This document shows, in pieces, positions 55,841 through 64,000 of a DNA stretch of 64,000 bases (within the stretch, counting starts at the first letter, position 1; every line of letters starts with the position of its first letter). A program made the position numbers and the translations under genes. A model generated the notes under the pieces. That model saw only the letters and a program-made list of their open reading frames with translations, did no database searches and was not told the DNA's origin. Source of the stretch: an uncultured Clostridia bacterium (lineage in GTDB: Bacteria > Bacillota > Clostridia > Christensenellales > Aristaeellaceae); the NCBI GenBank assembly GCA_946407745.1, contig CAMJPQ010000005.1, positions 1 through 64,000 on the forward strand, in the 5' to 3' direction.

Positions 55841-56782
55841 ATGCAGAAGGAAAATCGCGAGGTACTGCTCTCCGTTCAGAACCTGGATGTGGTGTTCAAG
55901 CAGGGCAAAACCAGCTTCAAGGCCGTCAGCGACGTCAGCTTTGACATCTATAAGGGCGAAACGCTCTCCCTGGTGGGTGAATCCGGTTCGGGCAAGACCA
56001 CCATCGGCCGCGCCATTGTGCGCATCAACCCCTGTTCCGCCGGCGCCATCTATTTCAAGGGTGAGAAGATTTCCGGCAAGCTGTCCGCGAAGAAGGACCG
56101 CGAGGTGATCCGCAAGATCCAGATGGTCTTCCAGGACCCAGCGGCTTCCCTGAACGAGCGCGCCACCATCGAGTACATCATCTCGGAGGGCCTGTACAAC
56201 TTCCACCTGTACACCGACGAAAAGGACAGGATGGCCAAGGTGGAACGCGCCATCAATGAGGTCGGCCTTTTGCCCGAACACCTGACCCGCTATCCGCACG
56301 AGTTTTCCGGCGGACAGCGCCAGCGCGTCGGCCTGGCCCGCTCCATCGTGATGGAGCCTGAGCTGATTGTGGCGGATGAGCCGATTTCAGCCCTGGACGT
56401 GTCCATTCGCGCGCAGGTGCTGAACCTGCTGAAGAAATTCCAGCGCGAGCGGGAACTGACTTACCTGTTCATCGCCCACGACCTTTCCATTGTACGCTTT
56501 ATTTCAGACCGCATTGTGGTCATTTACAAGGGGCGCATCATGGAGGTGGCGGAAACGGAGGAGCTGTTCCGCTATCCCCTCCACCCGTATACGCGCAGCC
56601 TGATGAGCGCCATTCCGATCCCGGATCCCATTCTGGAGAAGAAAAAGAAGCTCTTCGTCTACGAGCCGCGTGAATACAGCGAGGACGGCGAGCAGCCCAA
56701 GCTGGTGGACATCGGCAACGGCCACTGGGTTTTCGGTGATACACAGGAGATTGAAGAGTACCGCAAGGTGCGCAACGGATAA
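55841..56782 (+). CDS. oppF: Oligopeptide ABC transporter ATPase, OppF type
   Basis: [33 protein letters not shown]. Confidence 0.93.
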   Translation: MQKENREVLLSVQNLDVVFKQGKTSFKAVSDVSFDIYKGETLSLVGESGSGKTTIGRAIVRINPCSAGAIYFKGEKISGKLSAKKDREVIRKIQMVFQDPAASLNERATIEYIISEGLYNFHLYTDEKDRMAKVERAINEVGLLPEHLTRYPHEFSGGQRQRVGLARSIVMEPELIVADEPISALDVSIRAQVLNLLKKFQRERELTYLFIAHDLSIVRFISDRIVVIYKGRIMEVAETEELFRYPLHPYTRSLMSAIPIPDPILEKKKKLFVYEPREYSEDGEQPKLVDIGNGHWVFGDTQEIEEYRKVRNG

Positions 56783-56793
56783 GTACAGACAAG

Positions 56794-56823
56794 AAAATGG
56801 CTGCCCCTTTGGGCAGCCATTTT
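56794..56823. terminator. Terminator of the opp operon
   Basis: AAAATGGCTGCCC-cttt-GGGCAGCCATTTT. Confidence 0.85.
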
Positions 56824-56830
56824 CGGGAGT

Positions 56831-58015
56831 GTGGCGGAATTGAAGAGCGAACGAAAAGAGAAAAGAATATGGCTGCGCACTGCTCTGCTGGTGTTCTTCG
56901 CGCTGCTGGCGGTGGTTTCCTTTACCATCGGCGTGCTGCAGTACATTCACAGGGAACCGGGTTATTACGATATTGAGCTGAACGACGAGGCAAAATCAAC
57001 GGCGTTTAGCAGCGGCCTTTCGCTGACCTACTACGCCTCGGGCTCCTCCTCTGAGATCCGGCGGACAGTCGCCGCGGCGCAGGACGCCTTCAGCGTGGCG
57101 GCGCTGCAGGCTTACCAGCTGTTGGACGCCACGCAGGAGTATGCCGGGCTGAACAACCTGGCGACCCTCTGCCTGCACCCGGGCGAAGCGGTGCGCCTGC
57201 CGCAGCGGCTGTTCCGGGTGCTGCAGGATGCGCAGGGGAAGCTGGGGCAGGGGCTTTGCAGCGGCGCGCTCTGGGCGGAATGGCAGACCCTGCGCTATCT
57301 GGAGGAGCCGGAGAGTGCGGACCCGCTGGTGAACCCGTCGGAGGCGGAACGGCTGCTGGCTGTCACCAAGGCGCTGGAGGGCGGGAACGCGCCCACGCTG
57401 ACGCTTGATGAGACAGACGGCACAGCAACGCTCACAGTGCCTGAGGGCTATCAGCGCGTTATGGAGGAGTGGGAGATCGAGGCACCGCCCATCACACTGG
57501 GGGCGCTGCAGCAGGCCTACCTGATCGACCTGACGGCGCAGGCGCTGCGCGAGGCGGGGTTCAATCAGGGCTGCCTGATGAGCGAGAGCGGCGTGGGGTT
57601 GGCAATGGACCTGCCTGTGCCTGTGTCCCTGCGGGTCTGCCGCTATGATGAGACAGGACAGAGGGAAATTGACTCGCTGAAAATCACTGGGAACACCGCC
57701 TACGCCCAATACTGCGCCTTCCCACTGGAGGGCGAGGTTTACGGCAAGTACAGCGTGGCGACTGACGGAGTGACGCGCTGGCGCGGCGCCTGGACGGTGT
57801 CTGCCGACCCCGCTGGCTTGTTCCCTGCGGAAACGGTGGCGCTGGTGCGGCCAGGCACGGACGCAGCTGAAGTAGCCATCAGCCTGCTGCGCTGCGCGCA
57901 GGCGGAGACACGGGAACAGCTGGCGCAGGAGCTGGAAAGCGCCGCGGGGAGCGGGTACGCGCTGGCCGCAATATGGAACGAGGAGACGCTGCTGGAAGCC
58001 GGAGTCAGGCCCTGA
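56831..58015 (+). CDS. Membrane-anchored protein, possibly a divergent ApbE-like fold
   Basis: N-terminal TM; ApbE-like segment order (YAGLNNLA…; ITLGALQQAYLIDLTAQALREAGF); start uncertain. Confidence 0.55.
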   Translation: MAELKSERKEKRIWLRTALLVFFALLAVVSFTIGVLQYIHREPGYYDIELNDEAKSTAFSSGLSLTYYASGSSSEIRRTVAAAQDAFSVAALQAYQLLDATQEYAGLNNLATLCLHPGEAVRLPQRLFRVLQDAQGKLGQGLCSGALWAEWQTLRYLEEPESADPLVNPSEAERLLAVTKALEGGNAPTLTLDETDGTATLTVPEGYQRVMEEWEIEAPPITLGALQQAYLIDLTAQALREAGFNQGCLMSESGVGLAMDLPVPVSLRVCRYDETGQREIDSLKITGNTAYAQYCAFPLEGEVYGKYSVATDGVTRWRGAWTVSADPAGLFPAETVALVRPGTDAAEVAISLLRCAQAETREQLAQELESAAGSGYALAAIWNEETLLEAGVRP

Positions 58016-58051
58016 GTCACTTTCTTCACAATTTCTGAGGAGGGATACAGC

Positions 58052-59164
58052 ATGGCGCAGGATGAGCTTGGCTGCCTGATGAGGGCAGCGGCCAAGTACC
58101 GCCGCACAGCGGAAGCGGCCCGGCGGGAGGGCATCATCCCATACCGCAGCGAGGGCGGGAAGTGGCTTCCCAGCCCCTATGAGGGGAACAGCTGGTGTAC
58201 GGGCGGATTCTGGCCCGGACTTATGTGGCAGCTGTGGCACCTGACCGGAGACGAATTCTTCAAGGCAGAGGCAAAGCGGACCGGCAGGCTGCTCACGGAC
58301 GAGCTGCGCACCTTCACGGGGCTGCACCATGATGTGGGCTTCATGTATCTGCTCTCCTGCGGGGCGGAGGCCAGGCTGTGCGGCGATGAGCAGGCGCGGG
58401 CGGATACGCTGCACGCGGCCAGTCTGCTCATGGGCCGCTTCAATCCGGTCGGCTTTATCCGCGCGTGGAACGGAGAGAGCCAGAAGGGCTACGCGATCAT
58501 CGACAGCATGATGAGCCTGCCGCTGCTGTGCAGGGCGTCGCGGGAGACAGGCGATCCGCGCTTTGAAAAGGTGGCGGTGATCCACGCGGACACGGTGCTG
58601 AGAGAGTTCTTCCGTGAAAACGGCTCTGTCAGCCACATCATCGAGTTTGATCCGCAGACAGGCAGGCGCGTGGCGGAGCATGCCGGGCAGGGAGCCTTTC
58701 TCGGCTCCAGCTGGAGCCGCGGGCAGGCATGGGGCCTGTACGGCTTCACGCTGATGTATATGAACACAGGGCTTCCGCGCTACCTGAACGCTGCCAGGCG
58801 CATTGCCGGGTACTTCATTGCGCACATCCGCCCGGACGGACTGTGCGACTGCGACCTCGAGCAGCCTGAGGAGACTGAGCGGCTGGACAACATCGCGGGG
58901 GCGATTGCCGCCTGCGCCCTGACAGAGCTGGCCACACTGACGGACTGCATTGAATACGGGCGGGCGGCGGACCGGCTGATGGAAGGAATGCTGACCCGCT
59001 GCGTGGACTGGGAAGAGGACGAACACCTGGGGCTTCTGACCCGCTGCACCGCCAGCTATCACGGCGATGAGGCGGGCACACATACGAACATTGTTTACGG
59101 CGACTTTTTCTTCATCGAGGCGCTGGCAAGGAGAGCCGGCAAAAACGCAATGCTGTGGCTGTGA
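58052..59164 (+). CDS. Glycoside hydrolase family 88 (unsaturated glucuronyl hydrolase-like)
   Basis: WCTGGFWPGLMW, HHDVGFMYLLS, SSWSRGQAWGLYGF. Confidence 0.9.
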   Translation: MAQDELGCLMRAAAKYRRTAEAARREGIIPYRSEGGKWLPSPYEGNSWCTGGFWPGLMWQLWHLTGDEFFKAEAKRTGRLLTDELRTFTGLHHDVGFMYLLSCGAEARLCGDEQARADTLHAASLLMGRFNPVGFIRAWNGESQKGYAIIDSMMSLPLLCRASRETGDPRFEKVAVIHADTVLREFFRENGSVSHIIEFDPQTGRRVAEHAGQGAFLGSSWSRGQAWGLYGFTLMYMNTGLPRYLNAARRIAGYFIAHIRPDGLCDCDLEQPEETERLDNIAGAIAACALTELATLTDCIEYGRAADRLMEGMLTRCVDWEEDEHLGLLTRCTASYHGDEAGTHTNIVYGDFFFIEALARRAGKNAMLWL

Positions 59165-59176
59165 GGAGGAAAAAAC

Positions 59177-60295
59177 ATGGCTGACAACTACGGAACGGGG
59201 AACTTTAAGCTGGGCTTCGGGCTGATGCGCCTGCCAAAGCTGCCGGACGGATCCATGGACATACCGCAGATCTGCGAAATGGCGGACCGCTTTCTGGAGG
59301 CGGGCGGGACCTACTTTGACACCGCCTATGTGTACGACGACGGGGCCAGTGAGGACGCCTTCAAAAGGGCCGTGGTGGACCGCTATCCGCGGGACCGCTA
59401 CACCGTGTGCACCAAGCTGAACGCCGCCATGCGCTGCCACGACGAGGAGAGCGCCAAGCAGCAGTTTTACACCAGCCTGGAGCGCACCGGCGCCGGGTAT
59501 TTCGACTATTACCTGCTGCACGCGCTGCAGCGCAATAACTACAAAAAGTATGAGGAATACCATATCTGGGAGTTTGTTGCCGAGCAGAAGCGCAAGGGGC
59601 TGATCAGGAGGTACGGCTTCTCCTTCCACGCCGACCCTGAACTGCTGGAGGAGCTGCTGCGCGACCACCCGGAGGTGGACCTGGTGCAGCTGCAGATCAA
59701 CTATGCGGACATGGAAAACCCGGGAGTGGCCTCCCGGCGCTGCCTGGAGATATGCCGCGCCCACGGCAAGCCTGTGACGGTGATGGAGCCGGTGAAGGGC
59801 GGCGTGCTGGCCGACCCTATCCCCGAGGTGAAAAGGGCGCTGGACAGCTATGGCAGCGGCGCTTCCTACGCCAGCTGGGCCATCCGGTACGTGGCGGGGC
59901 TGGAGGGCATACTCGTCGTGCTCAGCGGCATGAGCAACCTGGAGCAGATGGAGGACAACCTCAGCTATATGCGCCACTTCACCCCGCTGAATGAGAAGGA
60001 GCAGGAGACGATCCTTCAGGCGCAGGCCGCGCTGGATCAGGACAAGTCCATTCCCTGCACGGGCTGCCATTACTGCACGAAGGGCTGCCCCATGAACATC
60101 CCAATACCGGACATCTTCACGGTGGCAAACCGCCGCAAGGGCAGCGCCGCCTTCCGCACCACCCGTGAATACAACAATGTGACCATCGGCCGCGGACGCG
60201 CCAGCGAGTGCGTGCAGTGCGGTCAGTGCGAAGCCGCGTGCCCCCAGCATCTGCCCATCATCTCGCTGCTGGAGGACTGCAGGTCCATGGAGTAG
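59177..60295 (+). CDS. Aldo/keto reductase with 4Fe-4S domain
   Basis: LGFGLMRLPKL; CTGCHYCTKGCPMNIPIPD; CVQCGQCEAACPQHLPI. Confidence 0.93.
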   Translation: MADNYGTGNFKLGFGLMRLPKLPDGSMDIPQICEMADRFLEAGGTYFDTAYVYDDGASEDAFKRAVVDRYPRDRYTVCTKLNAAMRCHDEESAKQQFYTSLERTGAGYFDYYLLHALQRNNYKKYEEYHIWEFVAEQKRKGLIRRYGFSFHADPELLEELLRDHPEVDLVQLQINYADMENPGVASRRCLEICRAHGKPVTVMEPVKGGVLADPIPEVKRALDSYGSGASYASWAIRYVAGLEGILVVLSGMSNLEQMEDNLSYMRHFTPLNEKEQETILQAQAALDQDKSIPCTGCHYCTKGCPMNIPIPDIFTVANRRKGSAAFRTTREYNNVTIGRGRASECVQCGQCEAACPQHLPIISLLEDCRSME

Positions 60296-60308
60296 GAAGC
60301 ATCATCCC

Positions 60309-60331
60309 GCGGGGCGCGTGCCCCGCTTTTT
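60309..60331 (+). terminator. Terminator of the GH88/AKR operon
   Basis: GCGGGGC-gcgt-GCCCCGC-TTTTT. Confidence 0.85.
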
Positions 60332-60390
60332 CATTGCCTGTATCTCCGGGAACCTGCCGCGCTCGCAGACCAAACAGCGCAAGACCGCCC

Positions 60391-60419
60391 TTGCGGAGCC
60401 ACGCGGTATGTGTTAGAAT
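60391..60419 (+). promoter_or_regulatory. Promoter of ecfA1
   Basis: TTGCGG-N17-TAGAAT. Confidence 0.55.
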
Positions 60420-60456
60420 GAGAAAGCCTTTTTGAAAAAGGCAGAGGAGTTGCCAG

Positions 60457-61302
60457 ATGAAGGAAGAACGTTTATCCGCGCGGGATGTGTCCTACACATA
60501 CGAGGAGAGCGCAGACCCCGCGCTGAAGAAAATCAGCCTGAGCATTGAGGCCGGTGAGTTTGTGGCGGTGCTGGGGCACAACGGCTCGGGCAAATCCACC
60601 CTGGCCAAGCTGATGAACGCCCTGTACCTGCCCACGGAGGGGCAGGTGCTGGTGTGCGGCATGGACACGGCGGACGACAGCAGGTTGTGGGATATACGCC
60701 GGCAGGCGGGCATGATTTTCCAGAACCCCGATAACCAGATTGTGGCAACGGTGGTGGAGGAGGATGTTGCCTTCGGCCTGGAAAACCTGGGCGTGCCGCA
60801 CGATGTGATGGTGCCGCGCATCAAGGAGGCACTGAAGGCGGTGCGCATGACAGACTATGCGGAAAGCGCACCGCACATGCTCTCCGGCGGGCAGAAGCAG
60901 CGGGTGGCGATCGCGGGCATCCTTGCCATGCAGCCCAGCTGCCTCATCGCCGATGAGGCCACCGCCATGCTTGACCCCTCCGGACGGCGGGAGGTGCTGG
61001 ATACAGTGTGCCGCCTGAACCGCGAGAAGGGCATCACCGTGGTGTGGATCACCCACTTTATGGAGGAGGCCGCCCAGGCGGATCGGGTAATCGTCATTTC
61101 TGACGGCGAGGAAGCGCTGACCGGCACACCGCGCGAGGTGTTCCGCCAGGTGGACAGAATGCGCGAGCTGCATCTGGATGTTCCGCACATGGCCGCCCTG
61201 GCCCATGAGCTGAGGGAGGAGGGCATGCCTCTCCCGGAGGGCATACTGACGGTGGAAGAAATGGCCGGGGAGGTGATGAAGCTCTTATGTCCATCGAACT
61301 GA
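60457..61302 (+). CDS. ecfA1: Energy-coupling factor transporter ATPase EcfA1
   Basis: GHNGSGKST, QNPDNQIVATVVEEDVAFGLEN, LSGGQKQRVAIAG. Confidence 0.95.
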   Translation: MKEERLSARDVSYTYEESADPALKKISLSIEAGEFVAVLGHNGSGKSTLAKLMNALYLPTEGQVLVCGMDTADDSRLWDIRRQAGMIFQNPDNQIVATVVEEDVAFGLENLGVPHDVMVPRIKEALKAVRMTDYAESAPHMLSGGQKQRVAIAGILAMQPSCLIADEATAMLDPSGRREVLDTVCRLNREKGITVVWITHFMEEAAQADRVIVISDGEEALTGTPREVFRQVDRMRELHLDVPHMAALAHELREEGMPLPEGILTVEEMAGEVMKLLCPSN

Positions 61303-62150
61303 AACAGGTATCCCACACCTATTCTGAGGGCAGCGCTTTCCAGTCTGTGGCGCTGAAAAACATCTCCCTGAAAATTGAAGACGGTGAATTTGTCTGCCTG
61401 GTGGGACACACAGGCTGCGGCAAATCTACCCTGGTGCAGCACCTCAACGGCCTGCTGAAGCCGACAAGCGGCCAGGTGCTGGTGGACGGCGAGGACCTGA
61501 ACGGTGAGCATGTGGACCGCCGGAAGCTTCGCCAGCGGGTCGGGCTGGTGTTTCAGTACCCGGAATATCAGCTGTTTGAAGAGACCGTGGCCAAGGACAT
61601 CGGCTTTGGGCCGAAGAACCTGGGCCTTGACGCCGCGCAGATCGATGCCCGTGTGCGCCGCGCCATGGAGCGCGTTCACATGGATTACAACAAGTACGCG
61701 CAGAGAAGCCCGTTTGAGCTGTCCGGCGGACAGATGCGGCGCGTGGCCATCGCCGGCGTGCTGGCCATGGAGCCGGAGGTGCTGATACTGGACGAGCCCA
61801 CCGCCGGGCTGGACCCGCGCGGGCGGGACAGGATACTGACCATGCTGGAGGAGCTGCACCGGGAGGGCGGCACCATTGTGATGGTCAGCCACTCCATGGA
61901 CGATGTGGCGCGCCTGGCCACGCGGGTGATCGTGCTCGCGCACGGAGAGCTGGTGATGACTGGCACCCCCAGGGAAATCTTCACCCGGCCGGAGCGAATG
62001 GAGGAGATTGGCCTTGGTGTGCCGGACGCGGCGCGCCTGTGTGCCGAGCTGCGCAGGAGAGGACTTGACCTGCCGGAAGACCTTTATACCCAGGCAGAGC
62101 TGAAGGAGCACATCCTCCGGGCCTGGAAGGAGGCGCGCCGTGCTGAATAA
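61287..62150 (+). CDS. ecfA2: Energy-coupling factor transporter ATPase EcfA2
   Basis: GHTGCGKST, QYPEYQLFEETVAKDIGFGPKN. Confidence 0.95.
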   Translation: MSIELKQVSHTYSEGSAFQSVALKNISLKIEDGEFVCLVGHTGCGKSTLVQHLNGLLKPTSGQVLVDGEDLNGEHVDRRKLRQRVGLVFQYPEYQLFEETVAKDIGFGPKNLGLDAAQIDARVRRAMERVHMDYNKYAQRSPFELSGGQMRRVAIAGVLAMEPEVLILDEPTAGLDPRGRDRILTMLEELHREGGTIVMVSHSMDDVARLATRVIVLAHGELVMTGTPREIFTRPERMEEIGLGVPDAARLCAELRRRGLDLPEDLYTQAELKEHILRAWKEARRAE

Positions 62151-62958
62151 TATCACGCTGGGGCAGTACTATCCGGTCAAAAGCCCCATACACAGCCTGG
62201 ACCCGCGCACAAAAATACTGCTGACCGTTGCTCTCATTGTGGCGGTGTTCCTGGTGCACTCGCTGGTGGGGTATGCGCTGCTGCTGCTGTTCCTCTACGC
62301 GGTGTGCCGCGTGGCGAACATCCCCTTCAAAATGCTGCTGCGCGGGCTGAAGCCCCTGCGCTTCATCCTGCTGCTGACCTTCCTGCTGAACCTGTTTTTC
62401 GCCACCGAGGGGAAGCCGCTGGTGCAGTGGTCGTTCATCACCATCACAGACAGCGGCATCAGGCACGCGGTGCACTATTCCCTGCGGCTGCTGTTCCTGG
62501 TGATGGGCACAAGCCTGCTGACGCTGACGACCTCGCCCATCATGCTGTCTGACGGGCTGGAGCTGCTCATGTCTCCGCTGAAGAAGCTCCACTTTCCCGC
62601 CCACGAGCTGGCGATGATGATGTCCATCGCGCTGCGCTTTATCCCCACGCTGATGGATGAAACCGACAAAATCATGAAGGCTCAGATGGCCAGGGGCGCC
62701 GATTTTGAGACCGGCAACCTGATTGCCCGCGCCAAGGCCATGGTGCCGCTGCTGGTGCCACTGTTCGTATCGGCCTTCCGCCGCGCGGGAGATCTGGCCA
62801 TGGCCATGGAGGCGCGCTGCTACCACGGCGGCGAGGGCAGAACGCGCCTTCGAGTACTGCGCATGGGGAGAAATGACCTGGTGGCGGCGCTGTGTGTGGC
62901 GGGGCTGATCGCGCTGCTTGTGCTGGAGGGCCTGCTGCTGCCGGGAGGCCTGTTTTGA
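62140..62958 (+). CDS. ecfT: Energy-coupling factor transporter transmembrane protein EcfT
   Basis: SPIHSLDPRTKIL; IMKAQMARGADFE, AMEARCYHGGEGRT. Confidence 0.95.
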   Translation: MLNNITLGQYYPVKSPIHSLDPRTKILLTVALIVAVFLVHSLVGYALLLLFLYAVCRVANIPFKMLLRGLKPLRFILLLTFLLNLFFATEGKPLVQWSFITITDSGIRHAVHYSLRLLFLVMGTSLLTLTTSPIMLSDGLELLMSPLKKLHFPAHELAMMMSIALRFIPTLMDETDKIMKAQMARGADFETGNLIARAKAMVPLLVPLFVSAFRRAGDLAMAMEARCYHGGEGRTRLRVLRMGRNDLVAALCVAGLIALLVLEGLLLPGGLF

Positions 62959-63737
62959 CGCGCCGCGTGCTGCTGACAGTGGAGTATGACGGGACGGCCT
63001 ACAGCGGCTGGCAGCGGCAGCTGAACGGGCTGGCGGTGCAGCAGGTGCTGGAGGAGGCGCTGACAGACGCCTGCGGGGAGACGATACGCGTCACCGGGGC
63101 CAGCCGCACAGATGCCGGGGTACACGCCCTCGGGCAGCGCGCGCATTTTGACACTGCCAGCGCGATTCCGCCGGAGAAGTATCCCTTTGTGCTGAACACG
63201 CGCCTGCCCGCGGATGTGCGCGTTCACGCGGGGCGCGAGGTGCCACAGGGTTTTCACGCGCGCTTTCTCTCCTGCGGCAAGATGTATACCTACAGGATAC
63301 TGAACAACCGCCACGGGTCGGCCCTGATGCGCAACCGCTGTGTCCATGTGCCTATGCCGCTGGATGACGGGCCGATGCGCCGGGCGCTGGACACGCTGCT
63401 CGGTACGCATGATTTCGCGGCCTTCCAGGCGGCGGGCGGCACCGCAAAAACCACGGTGCGCGAAATACGCGCAGCCCACCTGGAAAGAGAGGGCGAGCTG
63501 CTGACGCTGACGGTGGAGGGCAACGCGTTTCTGTACAACATGGTGCGCATCATTGCCGGAACGCTGATTGAGATCGGCCATCACAAGCGCGGTGAGGACG
63601 CCTTCCTGCGCGCGCTGGACACAAAGGACAGGCTGGCGCTGGGCGTCACCGCGCCGCCGCACGGGCTGGAGCTGACACGGGTGGATTACCCCGAGATGGC
63701 GTTTGTCGACCCGGAGGCTCTGCGGTGGCATGAATAA
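62955..63737 (+). CDS. truA: tRNA pseudouridine(38-40) synthase TruA
   Basis: TVEYDGTAYSGWQRQ, GASRTDAGVHALGQ, NAFLYNMVRIIAG; TTG start overlapping the ecfT stop. Confidence 0.94.
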   Translation: MTRRVLLTVEYDGTAYSGWQRQLNGLAVQQVLEEALTDACGETIRVTGASRTDAGVHALGQRAHFDTASAIPPEKYPFVLNTRLPADVRVHAGREVPQGFHARFLSCGKMYTYRILNNRHGSALMRNRCVHVPMPLDDGPMRRALDTLLGTHDFAAFQAAGGTAKTTVREIRAAHLEREGELLTLTVEGNAFLYNMVRIIAGTLIEIGHHKRGEDAFLRALDTKDRLALGVTAPPHGLELTRVDYPEMAFVDPEALRWHE

Positions 63738-63749
63738 GGGGAATCATCA

Positions 63750-64000
63750 ATGCTGCGGATCGCGAACTGCTCTCTTCCACTGGATTACACTGAGGCGGAT
63801 CTTTTGCCGGCTGTGTGCCGAAAGCTGCGCGTGGCGCCGGCGGATGTGCTCAGTGTACGGCTGTACCGCCGCAGTGTGGACGCGCGGGATAAGTCGGATG
63901 TGCATTTTGTGCTGTCTCTTGAGGCAGAGGTGCGCCATGAGGCAGAACTGCTGCGGCGGCTGAAGCCAGGCACCGCGGTGCGGGTGGAGCCGACCCCGGC
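63750..64000 (+). CDS. N-terminus of an FAD-dependent oxidoreductase family protein (truncated by the window)
   Basis: MLRIANCSLPLDYTEADLLPAVCRKLRVAPADVLSVRLYRRSVDARDKSDVHFVLSL. Confidence 0.6.
   Translation, partial: MLRIANCSLPLDYTEADLLPAVCRKLRVAPADVLSVRLYRRSVDARDKSDVHFVLSLEAEVRHEAELLRRLKPGTAVRVEPTP

Noticed and set aside
53954-56299. 781-aa antisense ORF opposite oppD/oppF
   Set aside because: Mirror of strongly supported ATPase genes; no recognisable domains
56996-60250. 1084-aa antisense ORF
   Set aside because: Runs antisense through three supported genes (ApbE-like, GH88, AKR); stop-free because of GC-rich codon bias

Overview
The window is mostly GC-rich chromosome that looks like a gut Clostridia/Firmicutes genome. 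This lineage guess is an inference from SCIFF, ECF transporters, sigma-A type promoters and codon usage. Housekeeping and metabolic blocks: mtnN-SDR; aroK/chorismate mutase/orphan histidine kinase; a GH3 glucosidase; an ABC ATPase-rlmH pair; argC-GNAT-argJ-argB-argD; folT; an ABCG-like transporter; an ECF sigma/anti-sigma/DUF4097 module; MFS and MATE exporters; leuCD with a divergent GntR; two tRNAs (Ala-CGC, Val-GAC); a SCIFF peptide/radical SAM maturase/[FeFe]-hydrogenase-like cluster; oppABCDF; GH88; two Fe-S aldo/keto reductases; and ecfA1-ecfA2-ecfT-truA. The low-GC stretch at about 39.3-42.2 kb is accessory-like, with decayed ORFs and repeats. The main points beyond ORF calling are: (i) a probable 6S RNA behind a consensus promoter at about 8.58-8.77 kb; (ii) a probable THF riboswitch in front of folT, which shows that the long ORF there is over-extended; (iii) an OppD ATPase with an insertion of about 245 aa (coiled coil plus extra domain); (iv) SCIFF genes directly linked to an [FeFe]-hydrogenase homologue, with a terminator-like attenuator between peptide and maturase; (v) a 24-bp GntR operator palindrome between leuC and gntR; (vi) an ECF-type autoregulatory promoter; and (vii) unusual repeats at about 41.2 and 42.0 kb. 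No CRISPR array, prophage or intact transposase was seen. All calls come from reading the sequence; no searches were run.
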